From Chrysomallon squamiferum (lineage: Eukaryota > Mollusca > Gastropoda > Neomphalida > Peltospiridae), in assembly GCA_012295275.1 (NCBI GenBank), contig CM022669.1:670573-725572 (forward strand): a stretch of 55,000 nucleotides of DNA, read 5' to 3'. The notes under the pieces are model-generated. The model had not been told where the DNA came from. It did not search any database and worked only from the letters and a program-made list of their open reading frames with translations. Both the position numbers and the translations under genes were made by a program. Shown piece by piece: positions 27,163-38,500 of this stretch (its first letter is position 1; each line of letters begins with the position of its first letter).

Positions 27163-27300
27163 AAAAAATCATTTAAATTTTTTTTTTTTTTTTTTTTTTT
27201 ATTATTATTATTTTTATTATTTTTTTTTTTAAATAAGGAAGAAAAGAAAAAAAAAAAAAAAAAAAAAAAATTAATATTAAAAAGAAAAAAAAAAGGAAAA
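27163..27300. repeat. Poly-T / poly-A pair
   Basis: T runs (27178-27231, interrupted by ATT) face an A run (27247-27270). Open frames across it give poly-Phe and poly-Lys and are artefacts. Confidence 0.9.
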
Positions 27301-27690
27301 TTAATGTTAGAAGAAATAAAAGAAAATATGGCTACACGAATAAAAAAAAGATTATGTAATTTGTTGCTTTCTGATCAAAAAGTAAAATGTACAATGTTTG
27401 AAGTTTTTTATGTTGACAAATCTTATCTTTGTGGAAAATGTTTGTTGTTTTGAAATTCGTCTGCCAAATGAGATAAAGAAAATTAATGTTTAATGAGTTT
27501 CACTTCATCCGTGTCTAGTTCAAAGTGAACGAGTACATAGACAAATCTGTTATCAAACACATATCTGCTGCTGATGTATAAAACAGACCACGCGTATCCC
27601 AGAGTTGTCGCCCTTCATATAATCTATCGTAATGGAAAGAGATTTTATTGGAAAAAGAATTACATAATCAACAAATACCTGACATAAATA
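27301..27690. other. AT-rich unique sequence, no gene seen
   Basis: No repeat array and no recognisable coding signal. Confidence 0.5.
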
Positions 27691-28080
27691 CAACATGACA
27701 ATAACACCTACTACCACCATTATACTATTACTATACTACTACTACTACTGCTATTACTATTACGTCATTTATTACTACTACTACTACTACTAGTGCTATT
27801 ACTATTACGTCGTCTGTTACTACTACTACTGCTACTACTAAAACAACTACTACTACTACTACTACTACTTCTTCTGCTACTACTACTATCATTATTCCTA
27901 CTCTCACCACTAATAATGCAAATACTATTATCAATATAACGGTTACTACTACTACTACTACTACACTACTGCTACAGCTATGCTACTAGTACTTCTACCA
28001 CTACTACACCTACTGCTATACTATTGCTACTACTACTTATGATCAGTATTACTACTAATTCTCCTACAACTGTTACTATT
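27691..28080. repeat. Degenerate CTA/ACT trinucleotide array
   Basis: ACT repeats with ATT, GCT and TCT variants over about 390 bp. Two near-identical segments (TACTATTACGTCATTTATTA and TACTATTACGTCGTCTGTTA) lie about 54 bp apart. Confidence 0.9.
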
Positions 28081-28124
28081 TTAGTATATTTTATGACACA
28101 ACTATTGTTGTAAAGATTACTTTT

Positions 28125-28232
28125 TTGCTGCAACGACAACAACTACCACAACGACAACCACGACAATACTGTTGTTGTGGATTTTGTTGTTGATGTTGTT
28201 GTTGTTATTATTATTGTTATCATTATTATTAC

Positions 28233-28268
<36 letters not shown>
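28125..28268. repeat. CAA/ACG, GTT and ATT trinucleotide block
   Basis: CAACGACAACAACTACC repeats face GTTGTTGTGG repeats and can pair with them. An ATT run closes the block. Confidence 0.9.
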
Positions 28269-28855
28269 CATATAAATAAGATTTTCATTTGAATTATTAA
28301 CAAATTGTGTGGTTCTATAATTATTAAAATATTTAAACACTTCAACATCTTTTCAAGAAATTTTTATTATATATTAAAATTGTTTTGCAAAGTACCTTTT
28401 AAAACTATAATTTTTCTTATTATCATAATTTTCTTATCTATATTCACTTTGAAAATCACGTACACGCCAAAGTTATTTTAGAATATTTTAAAGATGGATT
28501 ATACATTAATGGGTGAATTAACTAAAAATGTGGGTCACATGACTGATCGATGGTGGGAAAAGATATGAGTGGATGTTTTGCCTGGAGCGCTGACTTGTTG
28601 GAGGAAATTACGCGGCATAGCTCAAGGGAGTGTCACCTGATTATGTTCATGCGCCATTTATAAATATATTTCCCATATAATAATCTAACCTTTGTACAGA
28701 GAAATCTACTTCTTCAGACAAATAAAACAATGAATCTTTGTATTAAAATATTAATAGGTAACAAAAAAATAAAAAATTTAAAAATTTAAAAAAAAAAAAA
28801 ATTTAAAAATCAAATAGAGAAGAAAATGAACTTCTAGAAAGTGGAATAAATTAAT

Positions 28856-28891
<36 letters not shown>

Positions 28892-29010
28892 AAATTAAAA
28901 TAATAGAAATTATAAACAATATATTTTTTAAATTATAATTAAAATATAATAAGTCACAGAATAATGTCAGAAAACGTTTACCGATTTACTAGTTCTTTTG
29001 TTTATTGTTT
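28269..29010. other. AT-rich sequence with one unique island
   Basis: The 28490-28680 segment is GC-richer, with TTACGCGGCATAGC and a CCATTTATAAATATATTTCC A/T-rich box. An AAAT run lies at 28856-28893. No gene supported. Confidence 0.35.
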
Positions 29011-29254
29011 GTTTGCTTATATATATAACTGAATGTATGTATATGTGTATATATTTGTTTATTTATAAATATATGGAAACTATATTTTAAAGATACAGTT
29101 GTCTTATCATAATTATATATACTTATCTTTGGTGTCCAAGTACATGTATGTAGACGAAAACTGAGTATTTACCAATGTTTTATAGATTAGGATTATCGAC
29201 TAGATTACATACTGAGGGAAACAATTCAACCAATGTTTTAACTTGTATGTGTGC

Positions 29255-29720
29255 GTGTGTGTGTGGGTGGGTGTATATGTATAATATACATATGTGTGTG
29301 TGTGTGTATGTATATGTATAATATACATATGTGTGTGTATGTATATGTATAATATACATATGTATGTGTGTGTATGTATATATATATATATATGTGTGTG
29401 TGTATGTATATGTATAATATACATATGTGTGTGTGTGTATGTATGTATATGTATAATATACATATATATGTGTGTATGTATGTATATGTATAATATACAT
29501 ATGTGTGTGTATGTATATGTATAATATACATATGTATGTGTGTGTATGTATAATATACATATATATGTGTGTGTGTATGTATATGTATAATATACATATA
29601 TATATGTGTGCGTGTATGTATGTATATGTATAACATACATATATATATGTGCGTGTGTGTGTGTGTGTGCATGTATATGTATAATATACATATATGTGTG
29701 TGTGTGTGTATACGCGCATA
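29255..29720. repeat. TG/TATG array with recurring odd palindrome, about 12 copies
   Basis: ATATGTATA-A-TATACATAT, a 9-bp arm palindrome with a one-base centre, recurs at intervals of about 30-50 bp between GTGTGTGTATGT runs. Minus-strand frames of about 175 codons across it are repeat translations. Confidence 0.93.
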
Positions 29721-29772
29721 TGTGCATGTGAAAGAGAGAGAATAATAGATTACTGACATATACATTTTAAAT

Positions 29773-29915
29773 TATTATTATTATTATTGTTATTACTACT
29801 ACTACTACTACAACTACTATACTACTATTACTACTACTACTACTACTACTACTACAACTACTATAGTTCTACTATTATTGTTATTATTATTATTGTTATT
29901 ATTATTATTATTATT
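29773..29915. repeat. ATT/ACT trinucleotide array
   Basis: ATT, ACT and ACA units, then ATT again. Confidence 0.93.
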
Positions 29916-30230
29916 TCTAACAATATTTATGTTAATCTCAAACTATTCGTTTATCCACCATCCTTTCGGTACGCATGTATATTTATGGAGTTGTTATGTA
30001 CGTACATGGATAGGTAATTGGATGTTGAATTTGTTGGTATGTGTACTTGCAATTAATATTACTGCATCGTCCTTTAGAGCCCGAAGTTGAATAACATTCT
30101 TTTCCTAGTTAAGATTAAGCCATGCAAGTTATAAATAGAACATCATGCAGTAACATGCATGTTTCTAAAATTAATATACTTTTTTGTATTAAGAAAAAGA
30201 AAAACATCAAGACGAACAGTAACACTCCTG
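29916..30230. other. Unique sequence, no gene seen
   Basis: No repeat array and no supported open frame. Confidence 0.5.
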
Positions 30231-30234
30231 CTGC

Positions 30235-30235
<1 letters not shown>

Positions 30236-30265
<30 letters not shown>

Positions 30266-30266
30266 A
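30236..30266. repeat. AAAT run
   Basis: Pure AAAT repeat. Confidence 0.94.
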
Positions 30267-30414
30267 ACGTTTTCACAACACAGCGTGGAGAAGTAGCTGG
30301 AACGGGATTTTTAAAGTAGTAGCAGTAACCATGGACTGGTTGATACGTGTACTGGTTTGTGTTTGTTGTTAGTGTGTGTGCGTGTAAGTGTGTAAGACCC
30401 AACATACACTCACT

Positions 30415-30429
30415 CTTTCTTTCTCTCTC

Positions 30430-30463
<34 letters not shown>

Positions 30464-30478
30464 AGTCTCTTTCTGTCT
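30415..30478. repeat. CT and GTCT microsatellite
   Basis: A CT run then pure GTCT (30432-30460). Confidence 0.94.
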
Positions 30479-30610
30479 CTCTGTTTCGTATTTTAAGAGG
30501 AAAACTACTTACTTCTGAAATGTTCGAAAATAACTTCATTAACGATCTGACACCTTCATTTTGAAGATTTTTTAAACAGTGTATTTACTAATGCAGTGTT
30601 AAAGGAATAT

Positions 30611-30660
30611 TATGACGTCATAAACGAACAACGTCACACCCGATTGTTTAGCGTTGCTAT
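30611..30660. promoter_or_regulatory. CRE palindrome with GCGTTGCTAT
   Basis: TATGACGTCATA (30611-30622) is a perfect full CRE. ACGTCAC follows at 30631-30637, then GCGTTGCTAT (30651-30660), the same 10-mer that begins the X-box segment at 18284. Function is inferred. Confidence 0.4.
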
Positions 30661-30720
30661 GAGGAAATTATTTGCAGTTATTTAGGATTATCTTTTTCAA
30701 GTTTACTTCAGGTAAGCGAT

Positions 30721-30721
<1 letters not shown>

Positions 30722-30759
<38 letters not shown>

Positions 30760-30832
30760 CATCATCAACAACAACAATTAATAATAATAATAATAACAAT
30801 AACAATAACAATAACAATAATAATAATAATAA

Positions 30833-30863
<31 letters not shown>

Positions 30864-30916
30864 AAGAAGAAAAAGAACAACAACAACCCAATGATGATGA
30901 TGATGATGATGATGAA
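30722..30916. repeat. Poly-T followed by a mosaic of trinucleotide repeats
   Basis: A run of about 36 T, then ATC, AAC, AAT, AACAAT, AAG (30834-30870), AAC and ATG repeats in succession. Frames on both strands are homopolymeric artefacts. Confidence 0.94.
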
Positions 30917-31215
30917 AGTAATTAAATACCAATATCAATATATCAGTAAGAAATAATAGGAGATTTATTTATTTACTGGCTTTGTTTTGATTTTCTGAGT
31001 TATTTACTGAGGAGGGAGTCGTTCACGTTTAATCGATGTTTAGAATATTGAATTTTAATTATTGAACAAGTCGTAGGCGTTACGTTCTGGTATCAAACAT
31101 GAGACAGGAATTATCTCCTAGTTCGAGAATTATCCTACAGGATTAACTAATCTATTACTAGAATCAGCAGTGACTTTGTGTCTAGTCCAGATATACTTAA
31201 ACAGCAGGAAAAATA
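30917..31215. other. Unique sequence, no gene seen
   Basis: Mixed composition. No open frame supported. Confidence 0.5.
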
Positions 31216-31219
31216 CATA

Positions 31220-31400
31220 AACAGACAAACAAACAAACAAACAAACAAAAAACAAACAAACAAACATATTAACAAATAAATAAAAATACATAAAATAAAT
31301 AAGAAAGAAAATAAATAAATAAATATTTATTTATTTATTTATTGTAGACAATAAAAAAATAAAAAAAATAAATAAAAAATAAAAAAATGAAATTAAAACG
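31220..31400. repeat. AAAC / AAAT block with inverted AAAT-TTTA
   Basis: AAAC runs (31224-31264), then AAAT repeats that meet TTTA repeats at about 31325, forming a self-complementary junction. Confidence 0.92.
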
Positions 31401-31780
31401 AAATAAATCCTTAGCGAAATGCAGCAACATAAAATAAAAATTAAAATAATAACCATTGATGTTGTCAACAGAACATGAAATACATCGATCGACGTTACCG
31501 CCTATGTCGAAATTGCGTAAATCAAATAAAACGTTTAACGGTAAAAATTAAAACTGATCCTCGATCGAATGTGAATTCCAAGAAATTCAAGTTTAATGAC
31601 CCAAAATACACTTAATACTTATTTTGTAAGGAAAAGAAAAAAAGAGAAAAAAAAAAAAAAAAGAAAAGAGAATCCATAAATGTTTATTAATAATTAGTAG
31701 TTTATGCACTTTTAAATAATAATAACGATAATGATGATGATGATAATAATAATAATAATTAGCTTTTTTTCCCTTGCATA
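31401..31780. other. AT-rich unique sequence, no gene seen
   Basis: A CpG-containing patch lies at 31484-31570 (ATCGATCGACG). An A run lies at 31636-31665. Confidence 0.45.
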
Positions 31781-31953
31781 AATTCTGAAGCTCACAGTGG
31801 CGTGTGCAAAACGGTCGACTTGTAACCAAGCTGGCTGTCATCTTAGACTTGCTTTTGCCACATGTGTATATTTCATCATATCTAAAGTAATTACTTTCGT
31901 CTGCTTTATTATTATTATTATTTTTTGTATTTATTTATTTATTTACTTACTTC

Positions 31954-31996
<43 letters not shown>

Positions 31997-32280
31997 TATT
32001 TTTTTTTTTTATATATTTATTTTACATTTCTTTACGGCTTAATTTTCGTAGACATCGCTACGGGTGCGATTTTTAAAAAGCGTTTAAGAGGAAAAACATG
32101 TTTGAAAAGTAATACAGCTTAGTGTGTAAGGCATGCAAGTTCGTTTTCATGCAGGAACTTCGAGCGCTCGTTAACGCGTGTTTTTTAAGCGTGCACATCA
32201 AGGGATGGTTATAATTAATTTTAGCGTGTAAATCAAGAATCGCGCAAAGCGAAACCACGTTAAGCTAGGATACATGTAAT
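31781..32280. other. Unique CpG-containing sequence around an ATT run
   Basis: CpG-containing flanks (ACGGTCGACTTG; CGAGCGCTCG, a 10-bp palindrome at 32161-32170, followed by TTAACGCGTG) surround TTTA/ATT repeats at 31928-31996. No gene supported. Confidence 0.35.
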
Positions 32281-32454
32281 AAAGCAAGGTATATTGCTGC
32301 AGTATTTCTTTGTCATGAACAATTTTTTTAATATTTAAAAGGTTACCCGAAGATAAAAAAAGAAAAAAGAAAAAGAAACTACGTGGTTGCTTTGCTCATT
32401 GCAATACAGAAGCTTTTAAAAACGTTTTATTTGGAAATTATTATTTAAAATTTT

Positions 32455-32830
32455 CGGCAGTCGTCGTGTTTAACCAGTGAACCAGCGTGTCGTCTGAGAG
32501 GCAGGTGCTTCGTCTTTACAAAACCCGCTGAATCATCAAACCTCGTCGCCGTATTAAACTCAGAATTATAATTAATTATAGAATAAAAATATCAGACGTT
32601 AAAAACTGCGAGCGCGGGAAATGTGTAGTTGAGTTGTTCCTCCATTCACCTGGCGCACCCGCTCGTCACAGACGGCGAACACGCACAGTGTACAGCGATT
32701 TGCGATTCAAAATGGAGAATGGACCGACACAACTCGTCTGTACGTGTTATTTCAGGTTCATTGGTGCTCACAGGGACTCACCTATGCAGGAAGGGACCTG
32801 TTGCGAAATGTAATTTATGAAATGCATTTT
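32455..32830. other. Unique CpG-containing island, no recognised gene
   Basis: CpG is frequent (GTCGTCGTG, GCGAGCGCGGG, GACGGCGAACACGC). The plus-strand frame at 32629-32820 has no recognisable domain. This is the last clearly CpG-rich stretch before the depleted domain. Confidence 0.32.
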
Positions 32831-32911
32831 TCTCTCAAAAGACATAATTAATTACAGCCTAATGAATTGGAAAAAAAAAATTTCATTAATAAAAAAATAA
32901 AAATAATAATA

Positions 32912-32913
<2 letters not shown>

Positions 32914-33004
<91 letters not shown>
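32914..33004. repeat. GA microsatellite, 91 bp
   Basis: Uninterrupted AG repeat. Confidence 0.97.
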
Positions 33005-33007
<3 letters not shown>

Positions 33008-33585
33008 AAATTTAAAATTAATATAACAAAAAATAATTGCGAAAATTACGTGAATATGCATTTTAAATTTTTCCACTTGCTACATATTTATTTATTTAAT
33101 TTTATTTTATGTATTGCTTCAAAGTCAAAATTTTAGCAGTGTTAAGGTAAAGGTTATGAATCGTTGCTATACATTATTCTAAAAAACATATTCATTAACT
33201 ACTTTAATATTACTTCAAAAAATTAAAATTAAATAAATAAATAAATAAGTTTTAAATATTTCCAATCAATTGTTATTTTTTAAAAACACAAACCTTTGTG
33301 TCGTTTACCTGACAACACCTGATACAAAACTGAACAGAGAACCAGAAAAGAAAATGCTACCACAATGAACAGTTTTTTTCTTCTTATCTTTTGCTTAAAA
33401 CCACCAGTGCGTGTTAAATTTGAATTAATTAATTAATTTAATGTAACAACTGACTGCGCTGGTTTCAGTCTAAAATTATCTATTCATCTACAGTAAATAA
33501 AATGACTATATCTATATCTGTTATCTATCTATCTGTGTATCTATATATCTACGTCTGTCTGGCTGTCTGTCTACCTATATATCTG
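33005..33585. other. AT-rich unique sequence, no gene seen
   Basis: CpG density falls across this stretch towards the depleted domain. Confidence 0.5.
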
Positions 33586-33614
33586 TCCATCCATCCATCC
33601 ATCCATCCATCCAT
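33586..33614. repeat. CCAT microsatellite
   Basis: Pure CCAT repeat preceded by CTAT and GTCT variants. Confidence 0.94.
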
Positions 33615-34204
33615 ATATATGTGTGTGTCTTTTCTACTTCTTTCCACAAATTAATTCAAATTTTATTTATTTTTCATTTCACTTTGGTAAGAAGGTTTGT
33701 CAATGAATACACAGGGTGAAAACGGATGCTTGTATAACAGAGTTTATTTATGTGTGACTACTCCAAAACACTGGAGAGGAAGACAAAATTAAAACACTGT
33801 GGACTCAGTCTTTTGATTCGTTTGTGTTTGTCTTTAACAAATGTAATTTTCTTTCATTCTTTTTTTGTTGTTATTTTTGATAATATTGCCAGAATTAGAG
33901 TTATTACAAAAGATTTTTCTGTGTGCAACCATCAGTTTAAATGAAAGAATGCAACGCAAATTTAACTGCCACCCTCCCAAAAAATAAGATAAACAATTTA
34001 AACAATAACAAACAACATGAGTATTTTAATATTTTATGTCTAACAAAATAACAGCAATTAGGAACAATTTAAACAACTGACATATTGTATACATTGTATA
34101 AAAAGAAGAAACTGTGAAATACAGTGGACTAGAACAAGTAAAACAAAATTGTTAAAAAAGCTGAAGAAATATTTCTAAATAAATAAATAAATAAATAAAG
34201 TACT

Positions 34205-34452
34205 TATCAGTGACCCCTCACAGTCAGAGGTGATGTCAACATCAGAGGACTGATCAGTCAGAGGTGATGTCAACATCAGAGTTAAAATGACTGTGATGTC
34301 AACATCAGACAGTTAAAATGACTGTGATGTCAACATCAGAGTTAAAATGACTGTGATGTCAACATCAGACAGTTAAAATGACTGTGATGTCAACATCAGA
34401 GTTAAAATGACTATGTGATGTCAACATCAGAGTTAAAATGACTCTGTGATGT
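34205..34452. repeat. Minisatellite of about 28-36 bp, about 7 copies
   Basis: Each copy contains TGTGATGTCAACATCAGA followed by GTTAAAATGAC. Alternate units carry an extra CA (CAGACAGTTAAAA), giving an alternating higher-order pattern. It lies at the left edge of the CpG-poor domain. Confidence 0.92.
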
Positions 34453-35113
34453 TAGTACACAGACACTGGCTGATGATTTCTCTACATGAAAATTTTAATC
34501 TCAAGTTTCAAGTGTTTGTCTCTTACATCACTGGAGCAGGTGGTTTGTTTTTCATGCTGCTAAACATTCACTCATTTTTACACTGCTCAGATCTGTCCAA
34601 CCTGGAAAAGACAGGGACAGTTTTGAAAGATAACACGTTACATTCATATTCTTAATTTTTATCAAATCCTGACTTGTCTGACTTACAGTGATATTAAACA
34701 AATAAAAATAAAAATAAAAACTAAAACTGTCAAGAAACTGTAATGATTTATGGAATCAATTTTATATTTTTGTTTTCTTACTTAAAAGTAATAAAATCAT
34801 ATTTTCTTTTCTTTCATTTTAACTGCTTCTTTCATTTCTTGACAAGCAAACACAGACAAGATTTAAACATTATGTTAAACAAGCTATCTATATTGTTAAA
34901 GACACTTCTTTACCAACATTATTAAAACATTTAGCTGAAACAAAATACAAGTCTAAATAAAGACTGAAAATAATATAGCACTAGTGTACAAAGTAAATGT
35001 AAACTTAGCTGTGACAGATTTTTATTTTTCTTATTTTATTTAAAGTGTTCCTTTTGTGAACAAATCTAAGTAAACTTTACATACTTCCAAGTTAGTCTTT
35101 ATTTTATTATTAC

Positions 35114-35159
<46 letters not shown>

Positions 35160-38135
35160 TTATTATTATTTATTTATTTATTTATTTATTTTTGCTGTCC
35201 AATCTTTATTAATAACAAAGTATAACAACAAAAGAGTACATTCTAAAAATATCTGGTGCCACCATGTTTCTGTTGTCAAGACAACACACATGGAGACCAG
35301 TTTTCTCAAAAATTCAGAGATCAGTTTGCTAGATAACCACAACAACAACACCATCACTCCAGCTACACAAAGTTAAAATGCTACACAACAGTGTTTACAT
35401 GATTTCAAAGTCACACTTTGTTGTTTATGATGAAAGGTCAATGAAAACAGTAACTGGAATATAAATAATTTTGTTAGACTGTCTGTTAATTCCACCTCAG
35501 CTAACTCAGTAAAACATGTCACATACAACTGACAAATTTACATTTATCACAAACAGATCGAAAAAAGAAAACCAAAGATATGTAAAAAAACTTAACTTTT
35601 ACTTGATTCATAATCAAGCACACTAACTTAATTTCATTTATTATAAACTAATATCATTTCAAATGATACATTTAAAAATTTAAAAACAAATACAAATTTA
35701 CATACCTTATGCTATGAGTTTTTCAAAGGATAAAATAAAATATTGACTTGTTAAATTTATCTTTTACATCAAATGAGAAATAAATTCTAAAATAAAAATC
35801 TGTCATTTAGTCAGGTAATGTGTACAATATGTTTATTTTTATTTATGTTTTCTTTAAAATATAAAATAATTATAAAGATTATAATGAATATAGTAAGTCA
35901 ATTACAGTTAAATAAACGTACTCTAAAACCCAAACTTGAAAAAGCGTTTTGAGAAATCAATAGATTCAACAAAAATCACAAATATAAATAATATTTTAAA
36001 TATGTAATTGAAATTGGATAACTTAATAGTATTAAAAAAATAATAATAATAAAATAAAAATGAAATTACTACAAATGAAGAGAAAATCATTGGCTATATT
36101 TAGGGAATGTAAAAACATGGATAAACAAAAATTCAAATGATTAAACAAATAAAATAATTAAATCTATTAAAAATAAAACTTAACACTGAGGTAGGTGATG
36201 ACACTGGGGGAGAAAATAAAACAACAAAAAACAGAAATTTACGTTGGCTGCTACATTTCAAATAAATGAAAAGTAAAGTCTTTGTTAAAGTGAGATTTTT
36301 ATAAATTACGTGTAAAATGAGCTACTAGAATAGTTGATCTGTTACTAACTTTGTTAGTAGTAAAGATTGTTTTCAAGTGAAAATAAACCAGTCATCTGTT
36401 CATGTGCGATGTTTAAAATATTTATTTGTTCTACCACAGACACTGTGTTAGTCACTTTAAACAGTGTATCAAAAATATTTTGAAATTACAATTATTTTTT
36501 TAAAAGGAGAAAAAAAAAAAAAAAAACCAATTGTTTTTTTAAAAAAACACAAAAAAACCCCAAACAACAACAACAAAAGAAAAGAAAAACACCCTTCCAA
36601 ACAAAATCCAATAAGAGAAACACAAGACAAAATTAAAACAATAAGTAAAAACTAAACACAAAAAGTTTACAAGTTTCAAAGTTTTGACAACACAAAGTAC
36701 AACATTGAATGTGTAACTTTTTTACTATCACCGGCAGACACAATTTTAAACTATTTTACAAATGCAATGTTTGTTTTATATTCACTGCTTTTCCCAATCT
36801 AACCAGTGTCTGATGTGTTGAGATGTGTAAACTGAAACTTGGTGCTGTTCTGTAAACATGAACTAGGACATGTGTATTCCTCGTTCAAGACAAAATTAAA
36901 ATAAGTAATAAAATTCTAGAGTTTTGTCATGGCAGAGGAAACAAGCTGTTATATCTAATAAAATAAAATATTTCAGTTTGTCTGCTCTTGATAGGATCAA
37001 ATCTGTGTAGGATGCTGTTTCAACATCACTGGCATGTGCTGTCTTGTATGTAGAAAAATGTAATAACACTGTTACATCTCATTACTGACACTTAACAACT
37101 GCCAATAATAAAGAATACATCAAAGAAACATTCATTAATTCATCAGACTAAATGAATGTTTAAAGAAATCTCAACTTTTAATATTAGAACAGAGATAAAA
37201 AAAAGAAAAGAAAAGAAAGAAAAGGTGATTAAATTAAGGATATGTCATGACATTATTGCACAGTCTGAAAAATCTAACACAGATAAAAATTTTCAATTTA
37301 GTTTTGATGGTAAAGCCTACATAAATATCTGATCTAACAACACACACACACACACACACAAAAACTTTTGTTTTTTAAAATGTCATAAATGTATAATGTT
37401 AAAGGTGTTTTAAAGGATTTTTGTGAAATCTGGACTGCAGCAGTTTGCTAGCAACTTTCCATGATTTTCATTAACAAACCAGATGTAAGTTTATAAAGTA
37501 AGAGTGATACTAAAATGAACTTACAACAAAAGTAATATTTATACAACTCAGTAGATACAAAATCTTATTTATTCCTTGATTCAAGGTCACAGTGTTGTAA
37601 TGACAGGATCTGTTCATGAATTCCTCTTAGTAAACATTAAATAAGTGTTTGAAATCTTACAATTACCTCAAACTGTATTAACACTATGTGGCTGAATATA
37701 CTGTACCAAAATAATACTGATTTCTGTTTGATCTACTTTCAGATATCACAATAATATTTCTTTGATTCAATTCTGATAAAATAATTAATAAAACTGTAGG
37801 GTTGGAACAAGAGTTCATTTCATTCATTTAAGTGAAATTCAAAGACAGTATTTTGATATTTGTAGATAGATTTAATCAACAACATACGTACCATTTTGTT
37901 CAACTTTAGAATGTGTATATATATATATATATATATATCATATATTTCAGTCACTTGTGAAATGAAATCACATTCTCAGATTCTGTCTACTAAAAACACA
38001 CTTTTGTTCAAACCCAGAAACAATGATAATAAAACTAATGAGGTTGAAGGTAATTATAGTAGTTTAAAGTGTACAATTCGTGATACAAAGAAACAGTCTT
38101 TAAAAATACGTTTTTGTTCTATTTTTCATTTTTCA
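34453..38135. other. CpG-poor AT-rich sequence, possibly long 3' UTR or gene-body remnant
   Basis: Contains ATT/TTTA runs (35114-35192), an A-rich stretch (36507-36660), a CA run (37340-37361) and a TA run (37918-37938). No open frame with coding character was found on either strand. If the MYORG-like transcript ends at a distal signal, part of this is its 3' UTR. Confidence 0.5.
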
Positions 38136-38145
38136 TTTATTTATT
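38136..38145 (-). terminator. Candidate polyadenylation signal(s) of the MYORG-like gene
   Basis: Two overlapping AATAAA hexamers on the minus strand lie about 355 nt beyond the stop codon. They are the first canonical signals downstream; an ATTAAA variant sits nearer, at 38339-38344. Many later hexamers exist down to 34 kb, so the real cleavage site is not determined from sequence. Confidence 0.3.
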
Positions 38146-38500
38146 TACTTTAACTCAAAAATTATCTAATAATAAATATAACAGTTTTAAAAAATCAGAG
38201 TACTGCAGTATTTTTTTAGCTGTGACATCATCAGTGACATCAGCATGACATCACAAGTGACAGGTATTGCACACATTCCACTATGATATTTACTTCAAAA
38301 TGTCTTTACAGACAAAATGCAATCAGTATTAATAATTATTTAATTCTCATATTTAGTTTTGTCTCTGTGTGTTGTGTCTTGGGTAGTTATTATTATTATT
38401 ATTTTGGTATTTGGATATTTGTACTAGAAGTATGTAATGTCTATGATTATGTATCTGTATGTAATGTGTGTGTTTGTGTACTCACACTATTTGTATAAAG
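38146..38500 (-). other. Presumed proximal 3' UTR of the MYORG-like gene
   Basis: AT-rich sequence directly after the stop codon with no conserved open frame. It contains a short ATT run (38387-38404) and TG-rich sequence at 38450-38490. If the signal at 38136-38145 is used, this is the whole 3' UTR. Confidence 0.4.

Noticed and set aside
29180-29765. Three overlapping minus-strand frames of about 175 codons (Tyr/Thr/His/Ile repeats)
   Set aside because: All three frames are open because the TG/TA array lacks stops. It is low complexity.
34205-34452. Direct repeats resembling a CRISPR array
   Set aside because: Units are contiguous tandem copies without unique spacers, in animal DNA. It is a minisatellite.
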